Assembly: GCA_964431655.1 (NCBI GenBank)
Contig: CAYSKJ010000062.1
Coordinates: forward strand, 1 to 14,352
Direction: 5' to 3'
Source of the DNA: CAYMEV01 sp964431655 [NCBI: uncultured bacterium]
Lineage (GTDB): Bacteria > CAYMEV01
DNA: 14,352 nucleotides
Part shown: positions 7,379 through 14,352 of the stretch, in pieces
Numbering within the stretch: position 1 is the stretch's first letter
Layout of the letters: each line of letters starts with the position of its first letter
Program-made: the position numbers and the translations under genes
The notes under the pieces: generated by a model
Database searches by the model: none
Seen by the model: only the letters and a program-made list of their open reading frames with translations
Told to the model about the DNA's origin: nothing

Positions 7379-9337
7379 ATGAAATACAGAAAGCTCATTT
7401 GCCTTCCGGCAATAGTATTTCTATTTTTGTTCATCTCCGCATGCGGAGGCGACAGCTCTAAAAAGACCCAGGAGGCACAGGGACTGCCCCCGGGAGTTGA
7501 GGCCGGACCGGACCACAGCGTCCCTGCAGAGCAGGGGGGCCCCGGTTTTGAGGATATTGCAGAGGACCTGGGCTGGATATACCGGGAGCCGAGCTTCTAT
7601 ATGAAGAGTGATAATGTAAAGAAAGGCGGGAGGCTTACCTTTGCATTAAATGAGTTTCCGCCTACCTACAGGACAGAGGGCAAGGACAGCAATTCGGCTG
7701 TGATAAGCATGATAGGGGGCCTCTTATATGAGCCCCTGCTTGGTATTGATACCCTTACCCTTGAATATAACAGGGGTCTGGCCACCCACTACAAGATAGA
7801 GGAGGACAATCAAACCTTCTGGTTCAGGATAGATCCGAGGGCCATGTGGTCTGACGGCTATCCAGTAACATCGGAGGATGTGCTCTATACCTGGAAGCTT
7901 ATGGTGGATGAGGGGATATTATTCCCTTATACCAATATCCTTTATGAAAAATATGAAGAGCCGGAAATAATCAGCAAGTATATAGTCAAAGTCAAGGCAA
8001 AAGAGCTTAACTGGAGGCTTTTTCTTTATGTTTCAGCTTCCATGAGTATTTATCCCTCCCATATTCTGAAAGACATGACAGGCACTGATTACATCAGGGA
8101 TTACCAGTATACTCCCCTTCCAGGCACAGGGCCCTACTATATTGATACCAAGGCTTCCCGTGTGGGGCGGTATTTAATAATACAGAAGAGGGATGATTAC
8201 TGGGATAAGGATGCAGAAAGCAACAAGTATTATTCAAACTTTGACCAGATAAGGATAAACATAGTTAAGGACGAACGGCTTCAGCTGGAAAGGTTCAAGA
8301 AGGGAGAGCTTGATTTCTATGTGGTAGGCAGAGCCAGCTGGTGGGTGGAGGAATTTGATTATGATAATGTCCAGAGGGGATTGATACAAAAGAGAAAGAT
8401 CTATACCCATGCCCCCCAGGGCACCTCGGGTCTTGCCATGAACATGAGGGTCCCTCCCTTTAATGACAGGAAGGTCAGGCTTGCTATTAATTATCTCTTT
8501 AATAAGCAGAAATTGATTGAAAACCTCTTTTATAATGAGTATCTGCACCTTGATTCCTATTATCCCGGCAGTGTATATGAGAATCCTGGCAACCCGAAAT
8601 ACAGGCATGATGTCAATAAAGCCCTGGAGCTCTTACAAGAGGCAGGCTATACCCAGAAGGACAAGGACGGGTACCTGCTGAACGAACAGGGGGAGAGGCT
8701 GGAATTTGACCTGCGCATAGACCAGAGCTGGAACAGGATAATGTCCCCGGTCCAGGAGGATTTCAGGGCTGCGGGCCTGAAAATGAACCTTCAGTACAGC
8801 GATTATACCACCATTTTCAAGCTTATAATGGAAAGGCAGTTCAAAATACACTACCAGAGCTGGACAGGCCTTTTTTTCCCCAACCCGGAAAGCTCATGGC
8901 ACTCAAACCTTGCAGACTCCAATGATACAAATAATATCTGCGGTTTCAAAAATGAAAGGATAGATGAGATCTGCGAGGAATACAATGTGGAGTTTGACCC
9001 CCAGAAGAGGGTGGAGCTTATCAGGGAAACCGACCGGATACTCATGGAAGAGGTTCCCTATGCCCTGGGATGGTACAGCCCCGCTGACAGGATAGTCTAC
9101 TGGAACAAGTTCGGACAGCCCAAGGGATATTTCAGTAAAACAGGCGACTGGAGGGGCATACTGAGCCTCTGGTGGTATGATGAGGCAAAGGACGCTGAGC
9201 TGGAAAAGGCAAGGAAAGATAATAATATAAATCTGGAAGTGGGGGAAACCGAGGTAAAATTCTGGGACAGGTTTGAAGAGGTAATGGAAGCCGAACCGGA
9301 CAGGAGCGCCCAGGATATCTATGACAGCCTTGAATAG
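7379..9337 (+). CDS. yejA: YejA-like peptide ABC transporter substrate-binding lipoprotein
   Basis: This is an extracytoplasmic solute-binding protein of the SBP_bac_5 (oligopeptide) family, 652 residues. A short basic N-terminus, a hydrophobic core and the lipobox ISAC make C22 the probable lipidated residue. A Gly/Pro/Glu-rich linker (about 23-65) follows, then the binding domain from KKGGRLTFALNEFPP onward, including SDGYPVTSEDVLYTWKLM and the typical DRKVRLAINYLFNKQKL segment. Near the C-terminus, WNKFGQPKGYF and LWWYDEAKDAEL recall the end of E. coli YejA. About 35 further charged residues follow that YejA lacks. It is the first gene of a five-gene importer operon; the yejB-like gene starts 12 nt after it. 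The ligand is probably a peptide or peptide-like compound. The exact ligand cannot be read, and assignment to the YejA branch is from recalled similarity. Confidence 0.88.
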   Translation: MKYRKLICLPAIVFLFLFISACGGDSSKKTQEAQGLPPGVEAGPDHSVPAEQGGPGFEDIAEDLGWIYREPSFYMKSDNVKKGGRLTFALNEFPPTYRTEGKDSNSAVISMIGGLLYEPLLGIDTLTLEYNRGLATHYKIEEDNQTFWFRIDPRAMWSDGYPVTSEDVLYTWKLMVDEGILFPYTNILYEKYEEPEIISKYIVKVKAKELNWRLFLYVSASMSIYPSHILKDMTGTDYIRDYQYTPLPGTGPYYIDTKASRVGRYLIIQKRDDYWDKDAESNKYYSNFDQIRINIVKDERLQLERFKKGELDFYVVGRASWWVEEFDYDNVQRGLIQKRKIYTHAPQGTSGLAMNMRVPPFNDRKVRLAINYLFNKQKLIENLFYNEYLHLDSYYPGSVYENPGNPKYRHDVNKALELLQEAGYTQKDKDGYLLNEQGERLEFDLRIDQSWNRIMSPVQEDFRAAGLKMNLQYSDYTTIFKLIMERQFKIHYQSWTGLFFPNPESSWHSNLADSNDTNNICGFKNERIDEICEEYNVEFDPQKRVELIRETDRILMEEVPYALGWYSPADRIVYWNKFGQPKGYFSKTGDWRGILSLWWYDEAKDAELEKARKDNNINLEVGETEVKFWDRFEEVMEAEPDRSAQDIYDSLE

Positions 9338-9349
9338 GGGGGAGGACTC

Positions 9350-10396
9350 ATGCTATACCAGTATTTTATAAGGAGAATCCTGCTTATTTTCCCTACATTC
9401 CTCGGCGTTACCCTGGTAGTTTTCATGATACTCCAGATAGTCCCCGGGGGACCCCTGGAACAGGAGATAATGAAGCTCAAGTCAGGTTTGGCTCAAGGGG
9501 GAGAAGTCGGAGCGGCAGGCACCATGGACAATATGGGTTCAATTGAGATCCCGGAAGCTGCCATGGAGGAGATGAAAAAATTCTACGGGTTTGACAAGCC
9601 AGTGCCTTACAGGTATTCTTCCTGGCTGTTTAATATATTCAACCTTAACCTCGGAAGGTCCTATGTATATGCCCAGCCTGTCTGGGATCTTATGATGAGC
9701 AGGATACACATATCGGCCTATTTCGGGATAATCGGCTTCCTGCTTTCCTACAGCGTATGCGTTCCCCTGGGGGTGTTCAAGGCCATAAAGCACGGGTCCG
9801 GCTTTGATGCGGCAAGCTCCATACTGGTCTTTATAGGTTATTCCATTCCCGGGTATGTGCTGGGCCTGGTTCTTCTCATGCTTCTGGGAGGCGGATCCTT
9901 CTGGGATGTATTTCCCCTGGGGGATTTCAGGTCCTATGACATGTGGGACAGCTTCACCCTCTTTGAAAAGATAAAGGACCAGCTGTGGCATACTGTGCTT
10001 CCGGTTATTGCCTATATGATAGGGAGTTTTGCCACCCTGACCGTTATGATGAAGAACTCTCTTCTGGAAAACCTGAGCCAGGATTATGTAAGGACAGCCT
10101 TTGCCAAGGGATTGAGCGAAAAGCGAGTAATATTCCTGCATACCCTGAGAAACAGCCTTATCCCCATTGCAACGGGTATAGGGGGGCTTCTGGGAATCTT
10201 TTTTGCGGGTTCATACCTCATTGAAAGGGTCTTTAACATTGACGGTATCGGCATGCTGGGATATATGTCCATACTTCAGAGGGATTACCCGGTTACACTG
10301 GGTTTCCTTGTAATAGGGACATTTATAAGGCTTTTCGGCAATATCATCTCTGATATGGCCTATGCGGCCATTGATCCAAGAATCAGGTTTAAATAA
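9350..10396 (+). CDS. yejB: YejB-like peptide ABC transporter permease
   Basis: This is the first membrane subunit of the importer, a 348-residue BPD_transp_1 (OppB-type) permease. The N-terminal YFIRRILLIFPTFLGVTLVV helix is followed by IVPGGPLEQ and an extracellular insert of about 50 residues before the FYGFDKPVPYRY segment. The long insert, the SFWDVFPLGDFRS loop, the NSLLENLSQDYVRTAFAKGL coupling helix and the DYPVTLGFLVIGTFIRLFGN ending match the YejB branch better than classical OppB. The C-terminus DPRIRFK is also YejB-like. A strong GGGGAGG ribosome-binding site precedes the ATG. It lies between the binding protein and the second permease, with 12-nt and 11-nt gaps, so the genes are surely co-transcribed. 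Confidence 0.92.
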   Translation: MLYQYFIRRILLIFPTFLGVTLVVFMILQIVPGGPLEQEIMKLKSGLAQGGEVGAAGTMDNMGSIEIPEAAMEEMKKFYGFDKPVPYRYSSWLFNIFNLNLGRSYVYAQPVWDLMMSRIHISAYFGIIGFLLSYSVCVPLGVFKAIKHGSGFDAASSILVFIGYSIPGYVLGLVLLMLLGGGSFWDVFPLGDFRSYDMWDSFTLFEKIKDQLWHTVLPVIAYMIGSFATLTVMMKNSLLENLSQDYVRTAFAKGLSEKRVIFLHTLRNSLIPIATGIGGLLGIFFAGSYLIERVFNIDGIGMLGYMSILQRDYPVTLGFLVIGTFIRLFGNIISDMAYAAIDPRIRFK

Positions 10397-10407
10397 GGGA
10401 GGCAGGC

Positions 10408-11469
10408 ATGAAAGAAGAAAAGAAAAAAAAGAAGGTTTCCCTTTCGGTTTTACAAAAGAGGATAAAGAAGTTCAAGTCAATAAAGAGGGGCTATTACTCC
10501 TTCCTTATTATCCTTGTCCTTTATATACTATCCTTTTTCTTTCCCTTTTTGATAAACTATAAAGCCCTGGTGGTAAAATACGAGGGCAGGATTTATTTTC
10601 CAGTGTTTCAGTATTATGCGGGCGAAACTTTTGACCAGGATATAATAGGAGAGGCTGATTACAGAGCATTAAAGGAAAAATTTAAAAAGGATGATTCCGG
10701 TAACTGGGTTATAATGCCCCTTTACCCCTATGGCCCCTATGAGTCGCTTATGGAAAAGATAAAAGGCCAGCCGCCCCATCCCCCCACTTCCCAGAACTGG
10801 TTCGGCACTGATGCCAGCGGAAGGGATGTTTTTGCAAGGATGGCCTACGGCTTTAATATATCCCTGAGCTTTGCCCTCATACTGACCTTCTTTAATTATG
10901 CCATAGGTGTGAGTATTGGAGCTCTCCTGGGTTTTTACGGAGGTGTATTTGACATTGTTGCCCAGAGGTTCATTGAGATATGGGCAGCCATACCATTCCT
11001 GTATACCGTAATAATTATCAGCTCAATCCTGAGGCCCAGCTTCCTCCTCCTGGTGGTCATAATAACCATGTTCGGCTGGATTGGCATGACCTATTATATG
11101 AGGGGAGAGTTCTACAGGGAAAAGGCAAAGGATTATGTATCCGCTGCGGTATCCATGGGGGCAACCGACCGGGAGATAATGTTCAAGCATATACTGCCCA
11201 ATTCCCTGACCCCGATTATTTCACTTTTCCCCTTTTCCATCGTCGGCGGTATAACATCACTTGTTTCCCTGGACTTTCTGGGTTTCGGCCTTGCGCCCCC
11301 TACCCCCAGCTGGGGTGAGATGTTCAATACAGGTCTTGAGAACATTTTCAACTGGTGGCTGATTGCAGCGCCGCTGGCAGCCATGTTCTTTACCCTCCTG
11401 ATGGTGGTTTTCATCGGGGAGGCCATAAGGGAGGCCTTTGATCCTAAAGTTTTCTCAAGGTTGAGGTGA
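10408..11469 (+). CDS. yejE: YejE-like peptide ABC transporter permease
   Basis: This is the second membrane subunit, 353 residues, OppC/DppC type. A Lys-rich cytoplasmic N-terminus (about 1-28) leads into the first membrane helix (about 30-54). A long extracytoplasmic insert of about 75 residues follows, containing YFPVFQYYAGETFDQD and GEADYRALKEKF, as in YejE and unlike the short loop of ordinary OppC. The core begins at NWFGTDASGRDVFARMAYG. The coupling-helix region reads DYVSAAVSMGATDREIMFKHILPN, and the protein ends in EAIREAFDPKVF. Five helices are expected in the core. A GGGAGG site precedes the start, and the stop lies 6 nt before the first ATPase gene. Confidence 0.92.
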   Translation: MKEEKKKKKVSLSVLQKRIKKFKSIKRGYYSFLIILVLYILSFFFPFLINYKALVVKYEGRIYFPVFQYYAGETFDQDIIGEADYRALKEKFKKDDSGNWVIMPLYPYGPYESLMEKIKGQPPHPPTSQNWFGTDASGRDVFARMAYGFNISLSFALILTFFNYAIGVSIGALLGFYGGVFDIVAQRFIEIWAAIPFLYTVIIISSILRPSFLLLVVIITMFGWIGMTYYMRGEFYREKAKDYVSAAVSMGATDREIMFKHILPNSLTPIISLFPFSIVGGITSLVSLDFLGFGLAPPTPSWGEMFNTGLENIFNWWLIAAPLAAMFFTLLMVVFIGEAIREAFDPKVFSRLR

Positions 11470-11475
11470 CAGAAC

Positions 11476-12492
11476 ATGAAAAAGCTTATTGAAATAAAGA
11501 ATTTAAAGACCTATTTTAAGACCGAAGGCGGTGTAGGGAAAGCTGTTGACGGTGTGGATTTCGATGTATATGAAAGAGAAGTCCTGGGTATTGTTGGTGA
11601 ATCCGGTTCGGGTAAATCGGTTACTGCCCTTTCCATACTCAGGCTTATACCAAACCCTCCCGGCAGGATCGTAGACGGGACTATCATGTTTAAGGGCAAT
11701 ACCGACATATTGAAACTGCCCTATGATGAACTGAGAAAATACAGGGGAAGTGAGATTTCCATGGTCTTTCAGGAGCCCATGACATCACTTAACCCGGTGT
11801 TTACCATAGGAATGCAGGTTTCTGAGGTTATTAGGCAGCATAATAAGGTTGATAAAAAGGAGGCCTTTGAAAGGGCAGTCCAGGCCCTTGACCATGTGGG
11901 CATACCGGTTGCAAGAAAGAGGATGAAGGATTATCCCCACCAGTTTTCCGGGGGCATGAGGCAGAGGGTTATGATAGCCATGGCCCTTGCATGCAAACCA
12001 TCCCTGCTGATAGCCGATGAACCCACAACAGCTCTTGATGTCACCATACAGGCGCAGATTATCGATCTGATGCTTGAGATAAAAGAGGAAAGGGAAGAGG
12101 CGGCTCTGATACTTATTACTCATGATCTTGCAGTAATAGCTGAAACATGCCAGAGAGTAATTGTGATGTACGGTGGCAAGATTCAGGAAGTAGCTGAGGT
12201 GAATGAGCTTTTCTACAATACCCTGCATCCCTATACCCAGGGGCTTTTGAAGGCTATTCCCAACCCTGTGGGAGAGAAAAAAAGGCTTGAGGTCATCAAA
12301 GGTATGGTTCCCAATATCCTGAATATGCCTGTGGGGTGCAAATACTGCACAAGATGCGACAAAGTCATGAGCCACTGCTGTAATATTGAGCCTCCGCTGA
12401 TAGAGCTGGAGAATGACCACTATGTGCGCTGTCACCTCTACTCAGGCGATCCGGCCTTAAACAGCGAACAGCAGCAAAATAAAGAGAATTGA
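11476..12492 (+). CDS. OppD/DppD-like peptide ABC transporter ATP-binding protein
   Basis: This is the first of two cytoplasmic ATPases driving the importer, 338 residues. Walker A is GESGSGKS at 41-48. A Q-loop ([12 protein letters not shown]), the signature FSGGMRQR, Walker [13 protein letters not shown] and the switch histidine in THDLAV are all intact. The C-terminal oligopeptide/dipeptide extension begins at [12 protein letters not shown] and contains a cluster of six cysteines ([15 protein letters not shown]). Related DppD proteins carry an iron-sulfur cluster at this place, so one is possible here. The GAGGTGA ribosome-binding site overlaps the yejE stop. In E. coli the corresponding protein YejF is a fusion of two ATPase domains; here they are separate genes. 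Confidence 0.95.
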   Translation: MKKLIEIKNLKTYFKTEGGVGKAVDGVDFDVYEREVLGIVGESGSGKSVTALSILRLIPNPPGRIVDGTIMFKGNTDILKLPYDELRKYRGSEISMVFQEPMTSLNPVFTIGMQVSEVIRQHNKVDKKEAFERAVQALDHVGIPVARKRMKDYPHQFSGGMRQRVMIAMALACKPSLLIADEPTTALDVTIQAQIIDLMLEIKEEREEAALILITHDLAVIAETCQRVIVMYGGKIQEVAEVNELFYNTLHPYTQGLLKAIPNPVGEKKRLEVIKGMVPNILNMPVGCKYCTRCDKVMSHCCNIEPPLIELENDHYVRCHLYSGDPALNSEQQQNKEN

Positions 12493-12505
12493 AAGGGGAA
12501 TTATT

Positions 12506-13510
12506 ATGAACAGCAATATATTATTAGACATTAAGAACCTTTCAGTCCGGTATCCAATCTTCGGCGGGGTATTTCAGAAAAAGATAGCAGAGGTAAGGGC
12601 AGTGGACGGCATATCCTTTACAATGCATGAGGGAGAGGTTCTAGGGATAGTGGGTGAATCCGGATGCGGCAAAACCAGTGCCGGAAGGGCCATTATCAGT
12701 GTTCTGCGACTGACAGCACCGGATGTGGAAGTGGACGGGGAGATATGGTTTTATACAAAGCAGGGACCTGTTGAACTGACTCTCCTGGATAAAAATGAGA
12801 TAAGGCCCCACAGAAAAGAGATGCAGATGATATTCCAGGATCCCTATTCTTCCCTGAATCCAAGGATGACAGTAGGACAGATAATTGAAAACCCCCTGAA
12901 GATACATACCAGGATGAAAAAGAAAGAAAGGCTTGAAAGGGTGATCTATCTCCTTGAAAAGGTTGGAATGCAGCCGGAACAGACCTACAGGTATCCCCAT
13001 GAATTCTCCGGCGGGCAGAGGCAGAGAATTGGAATTGCCCGGGCCCTGGCGACTAATCCGAGGCTTATAATTGCCGATGAACCGGTATCTGCCCTGGATG
13101 TGTCCGTTCAGGCCCAGGTAATTAATCTGCTGAATGATCTGAAAAAGGAGTTTAACCTTTCCTATATGTTCATTGCCCATGACCTTTCCGTGGTTAAGCA
13201 TATTTCCGACCGGATAACGGTCATGTATCTGGGGGATGTTGTGGAGATAGGCCCTGCTGACGATGTATACGACCATCCTATGCATCCCTATACCAAGGCT
13301 CTGATTTCAGCTGTGCCCATACCGGATCCGAAAAGGGCTCAGGAGAAGAGAAGGCAGATACTGACAGGCGAAATACCCAACCCTCTTGCAAAGCCTACAG
13401 GATGCGGATTCAGGACAAGGTGCCCAATAGCAAAGCCCGATTGCGCCATAAATAAGCCTGAGCTGGCAATAAGGGAAAACGGCAGGCTTGTGGCCTGCCC
13501 ATATGTATAA
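12506..13510 (+). CDS. OppF/DppF-like peptide ABC transporter ATP-binding protein
   Basis: This is the second ATPase of the importer, 334 residues, expected to pair with the preceding one. Walker A is GESGCGKTS at 50-58. The Q-loop MIFQDPYSSLNPRMTVG, signature FSGGQRQR, Walker B LIIADEPVSALD and H-loop AHDLSVVKH are intact. The C-terminal extension starts at DHPMHPYTKALISAVPIPDP and ends with GCGFRTRCPIAKPDC and VACPYV, a four-Cys arrangement. An AAAGGGG ribosome-binding site precedes the ATG, 13 nt after the previous gene. It is the last gene of the operon; a strong hairpin follows the stop by 9 nt. Confidence 0.95.
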   Translation: MNSNILLDIKNLSVRYPIFGGVFQKKIAEVRAVDGISFTMHEGEVLGIVGESGCGKTSAGRAIISVLRLTAPDVEVDGEIWFYTKQGPVELTLLDKNEIRPHRKEMQMIFQDPYSSLNPRMTVGQIIENPLKIHTRMKKKERLERVIYLLEKVGMQPEQTYRYPHEFSGGQRQRIGIARALATNPRLIIADEPVSALDVSVQAQVINLLNDLKKEFNLSYMFIAHDLSVVKHISDRITVMYLGDVVEIGPADDVYDHPMHPYTKALISAVPIPDPKRAQEKRRQILTGEIPNPLAKPTGCGFRTRCPIAKPDCAINKPELAIRENGRLVACPYV

Positions 13511-13519
13511 AATTTAATG

Positions 13520-13556
13520 AAGGAACCGGGATTTAGAAAATAGTCCTGGTTCCCTT
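13520..13556 (+). terminator. Strong hairpin between the ABC importer operon and corA
   Basis: Nucleotides 13520-13531 pair with 13544-13556 to form 12 base pairs (one G-T, one bulged C at 13554) around a 12-nt loop. It stands where an operon terminator is expected, but no T run follows. The 3' arm ends exactly against the ATG at 13557. It may be an imperfect terminator or a structure that limits translation or read-through into corA. Confidence 0.5.
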
Positions 13557-14352
13557 ATGCAGGTAATACAAGTGTCGCTAAAGTTCAAAAACCGATCCAG
13601 AAAAGCCGGGCTGTCCCCGGGCAGTATGGTCCATGTGGGTGAAAAATACAGCGGGGATATAAGAATAGGGCTTATGAGCTATAGCTCTGATTTTTTCCAT
13701 GCTTCGGAACATAATAGAATAGAAGACTGCTATAATTACCTGGATTCTGACCGGCTTACATGGATAAACATTGACGGGCTCCATGATACCGGGATCATTG
13801 AAAAAATAGGGATAAAGCTCCAAATACACTCCCTTATCCTGGAGGACATACTGAATACCTACCAAAGGCCTAAAATAGAGTTTTTCAAGGATCATGCAGT
13901 TATTATTCTAAAGATGATATCCTATAATGAGGATAAGGGTGAGATAGAATCCGAGCAGATAAGCATTATTGCAGGCCATGGCTATATTATATCCTTTCAG
14001 GAACGGCAGGGAGATGTATTTGACCCGCTGAGAGAAAGGCTTAAAAAAGGCAAAGGCATGCTCAGAAGTCTGGGTTCCGAATACCTGGTATATTCCCTGC
14101 TAGATTCTATTATCGACAATTATTTCATTGTGCTGGAAAAGATCGGTGAGAGCATAGAAGGGCTTGAGGAAGATCTTATGACTTATCCTGATTCCGCAAC
14201 CCTTAACCGGATATATAAACTGAAGAGGGAAGCCCTTTTTCTTAGGAAGTTTGTCTGGCCTGTCAGGGAGATAATAAGAAAGTCTGATAAAATGGAATCC
14301 CTTATTTTTACAGAAGATACAAAAAGGTATTTCAGTGATCTTTATGACCATA
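13557..14352 (+). CDS. corA: CorA-type Mg2+/Co2+ transporter (partial, runs off right edge)
   Basis: The first 265 codons of a CorA-family divalent-cation channel are present; the window ends before the two membrane helices and the GMN selectivity motif. The N-terminal SRKAGLSPGSMVHVGEK, the LTWINIDGLHD and HSLILEDILNTYQRPKIE stretches, and the helical region with GLEEDLM and LKREALFLRKFVWPVREII are typical of the CorA cytoplasmic funnel and stalk. The start is uncertain. The ATG at 13557 has no Shine-Dalgarno and abuts a hairpin. The in-frame GTG at 13572 has a modest AGGT 7 nt upstream and would give an N-terminus more like other CorA proteins (SLKFKNRSRKAGL). No own promoter is evident in the 46-bp gap, so read-through from the ABC operon is possible. 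Confidence 0.93.
   Translation, partial: MQVIQVSLKFKNRSRKAGLSPGSMVHVGEKYSGDIRIGLMSYSSDFFHASEHNRIEDCYNYLDSDRLTWINIDGLHDTGIIEKIGIKLQIHSLILEDILNTYQRPKIEFFKDHAVIILKMISYNEDKGEIESEQISIIAGHGYIISFQERQGDVFDPLRERLKKGKGMLRSLGSEYLVYSLLDSIIDNYFIVLEKIGESIEGLEEDLMTYPDSATLNRIYKLKREALFLRKFVWPVREIIRKSDKMESLIFTEDTKRYFSDLYDH

Noticed and set aside
9539-10141. Minus-strand open frame of 200 codons opposite yejB
   Set aside because: It is antisense to a well-conserved permease. Its His/Gly/Tyr-rich translation resembles no protein and reflects the codon bias of the real gene.
11785-12435. Minus-strand open frame of 216 codons opposite the first ATPase gene
   Set aside because: It is the complement of conserved ATPase motifs with no plausible start context. 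A similar shadow of 214 codons lies opposite the second ATPase gene.
13511-13556. Possible Mg2+ riboswitch ahead of corA
   Set aside because: Only 46 nt separate the stop and the ATG, holding one simple hairpin. That is far too short for known Mg2+ riboswitch architectures.

Overview
The window looks like chromosome of a Clostridia-type Firmicute of mid-range GC. The evidence is strong AGGAGG ribosome-binding sites, sigma-A-like promoter hexamers, heavy use of AGG for Arg and ATA for Ile, a lipoprotein-type solute-binding protein, and DXP-independent PLP synthesis (PdxST). The genus cannot be named from this alone. Coding density is very high. The longest non-coding stretch is the 167-bp divergent gap at 6602-6768, so no gene-free stretch exceeds 300 bases. 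I saw no RNA gene, CRISPR array, insertion sequence, phage gene or attachment site.

Left half (1-6601, minus strand): one tightly packed transcription unit reading right to left, pdxS-pdxT-hypA-hypB-hypF-(GH99-like protein). Consecutive genes overlap by 35, 19, 8 and 4 nt, and the last pair is separated by 3 nt. PdxS and PdxT make pyridoxal 5'-phosphate. HypA and HypB insert nickel into [NiFe]-hydrogenase, and HypF makes the CN ligands of its active-site iron. The final gene runs off the left edge. It encodes a membrane-anchored extracytoplasmic protein with a GH99/WbsX-like glycosidase domain. hypC, hypD, hypE and any hydrogenase structural genes are absent from the window.

Middle (6602-6768): a compact divergent control region. 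It holds a near-consensus plus-strand promoter, a candidate minus-strand promoter for pdxS, and a perfect 8+1+8 AT-rich palindrome lying over the likely -10 of the pdxS promoter.

Right half (6769-14352, plus strand): a short nitroreductase-family gene, then a five-gene peptide-type ABC importer: a lipoprotein binding protein, two permeases and two ATPases. The binding protein and permeases resemble the YejA/YejB/YejE branch (the E. coli microcin C/peptide importer). The ATPases are two separate OppD/OppF-like proteins instead of one fused YejF. After a strong hairpin comes the start of a corA-type Mg2+/Co2+ transporter gene, cut by the right edge before its membrane domain.

No clearly novel system is visible. 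The points most worth a second look are the PLP/hydrogenase-maturation/glycosidase operon, the anchored GH99-like protein, the split-ATPase Yej importer, the intergenic palindrome and the hairpin abutting the corA start.
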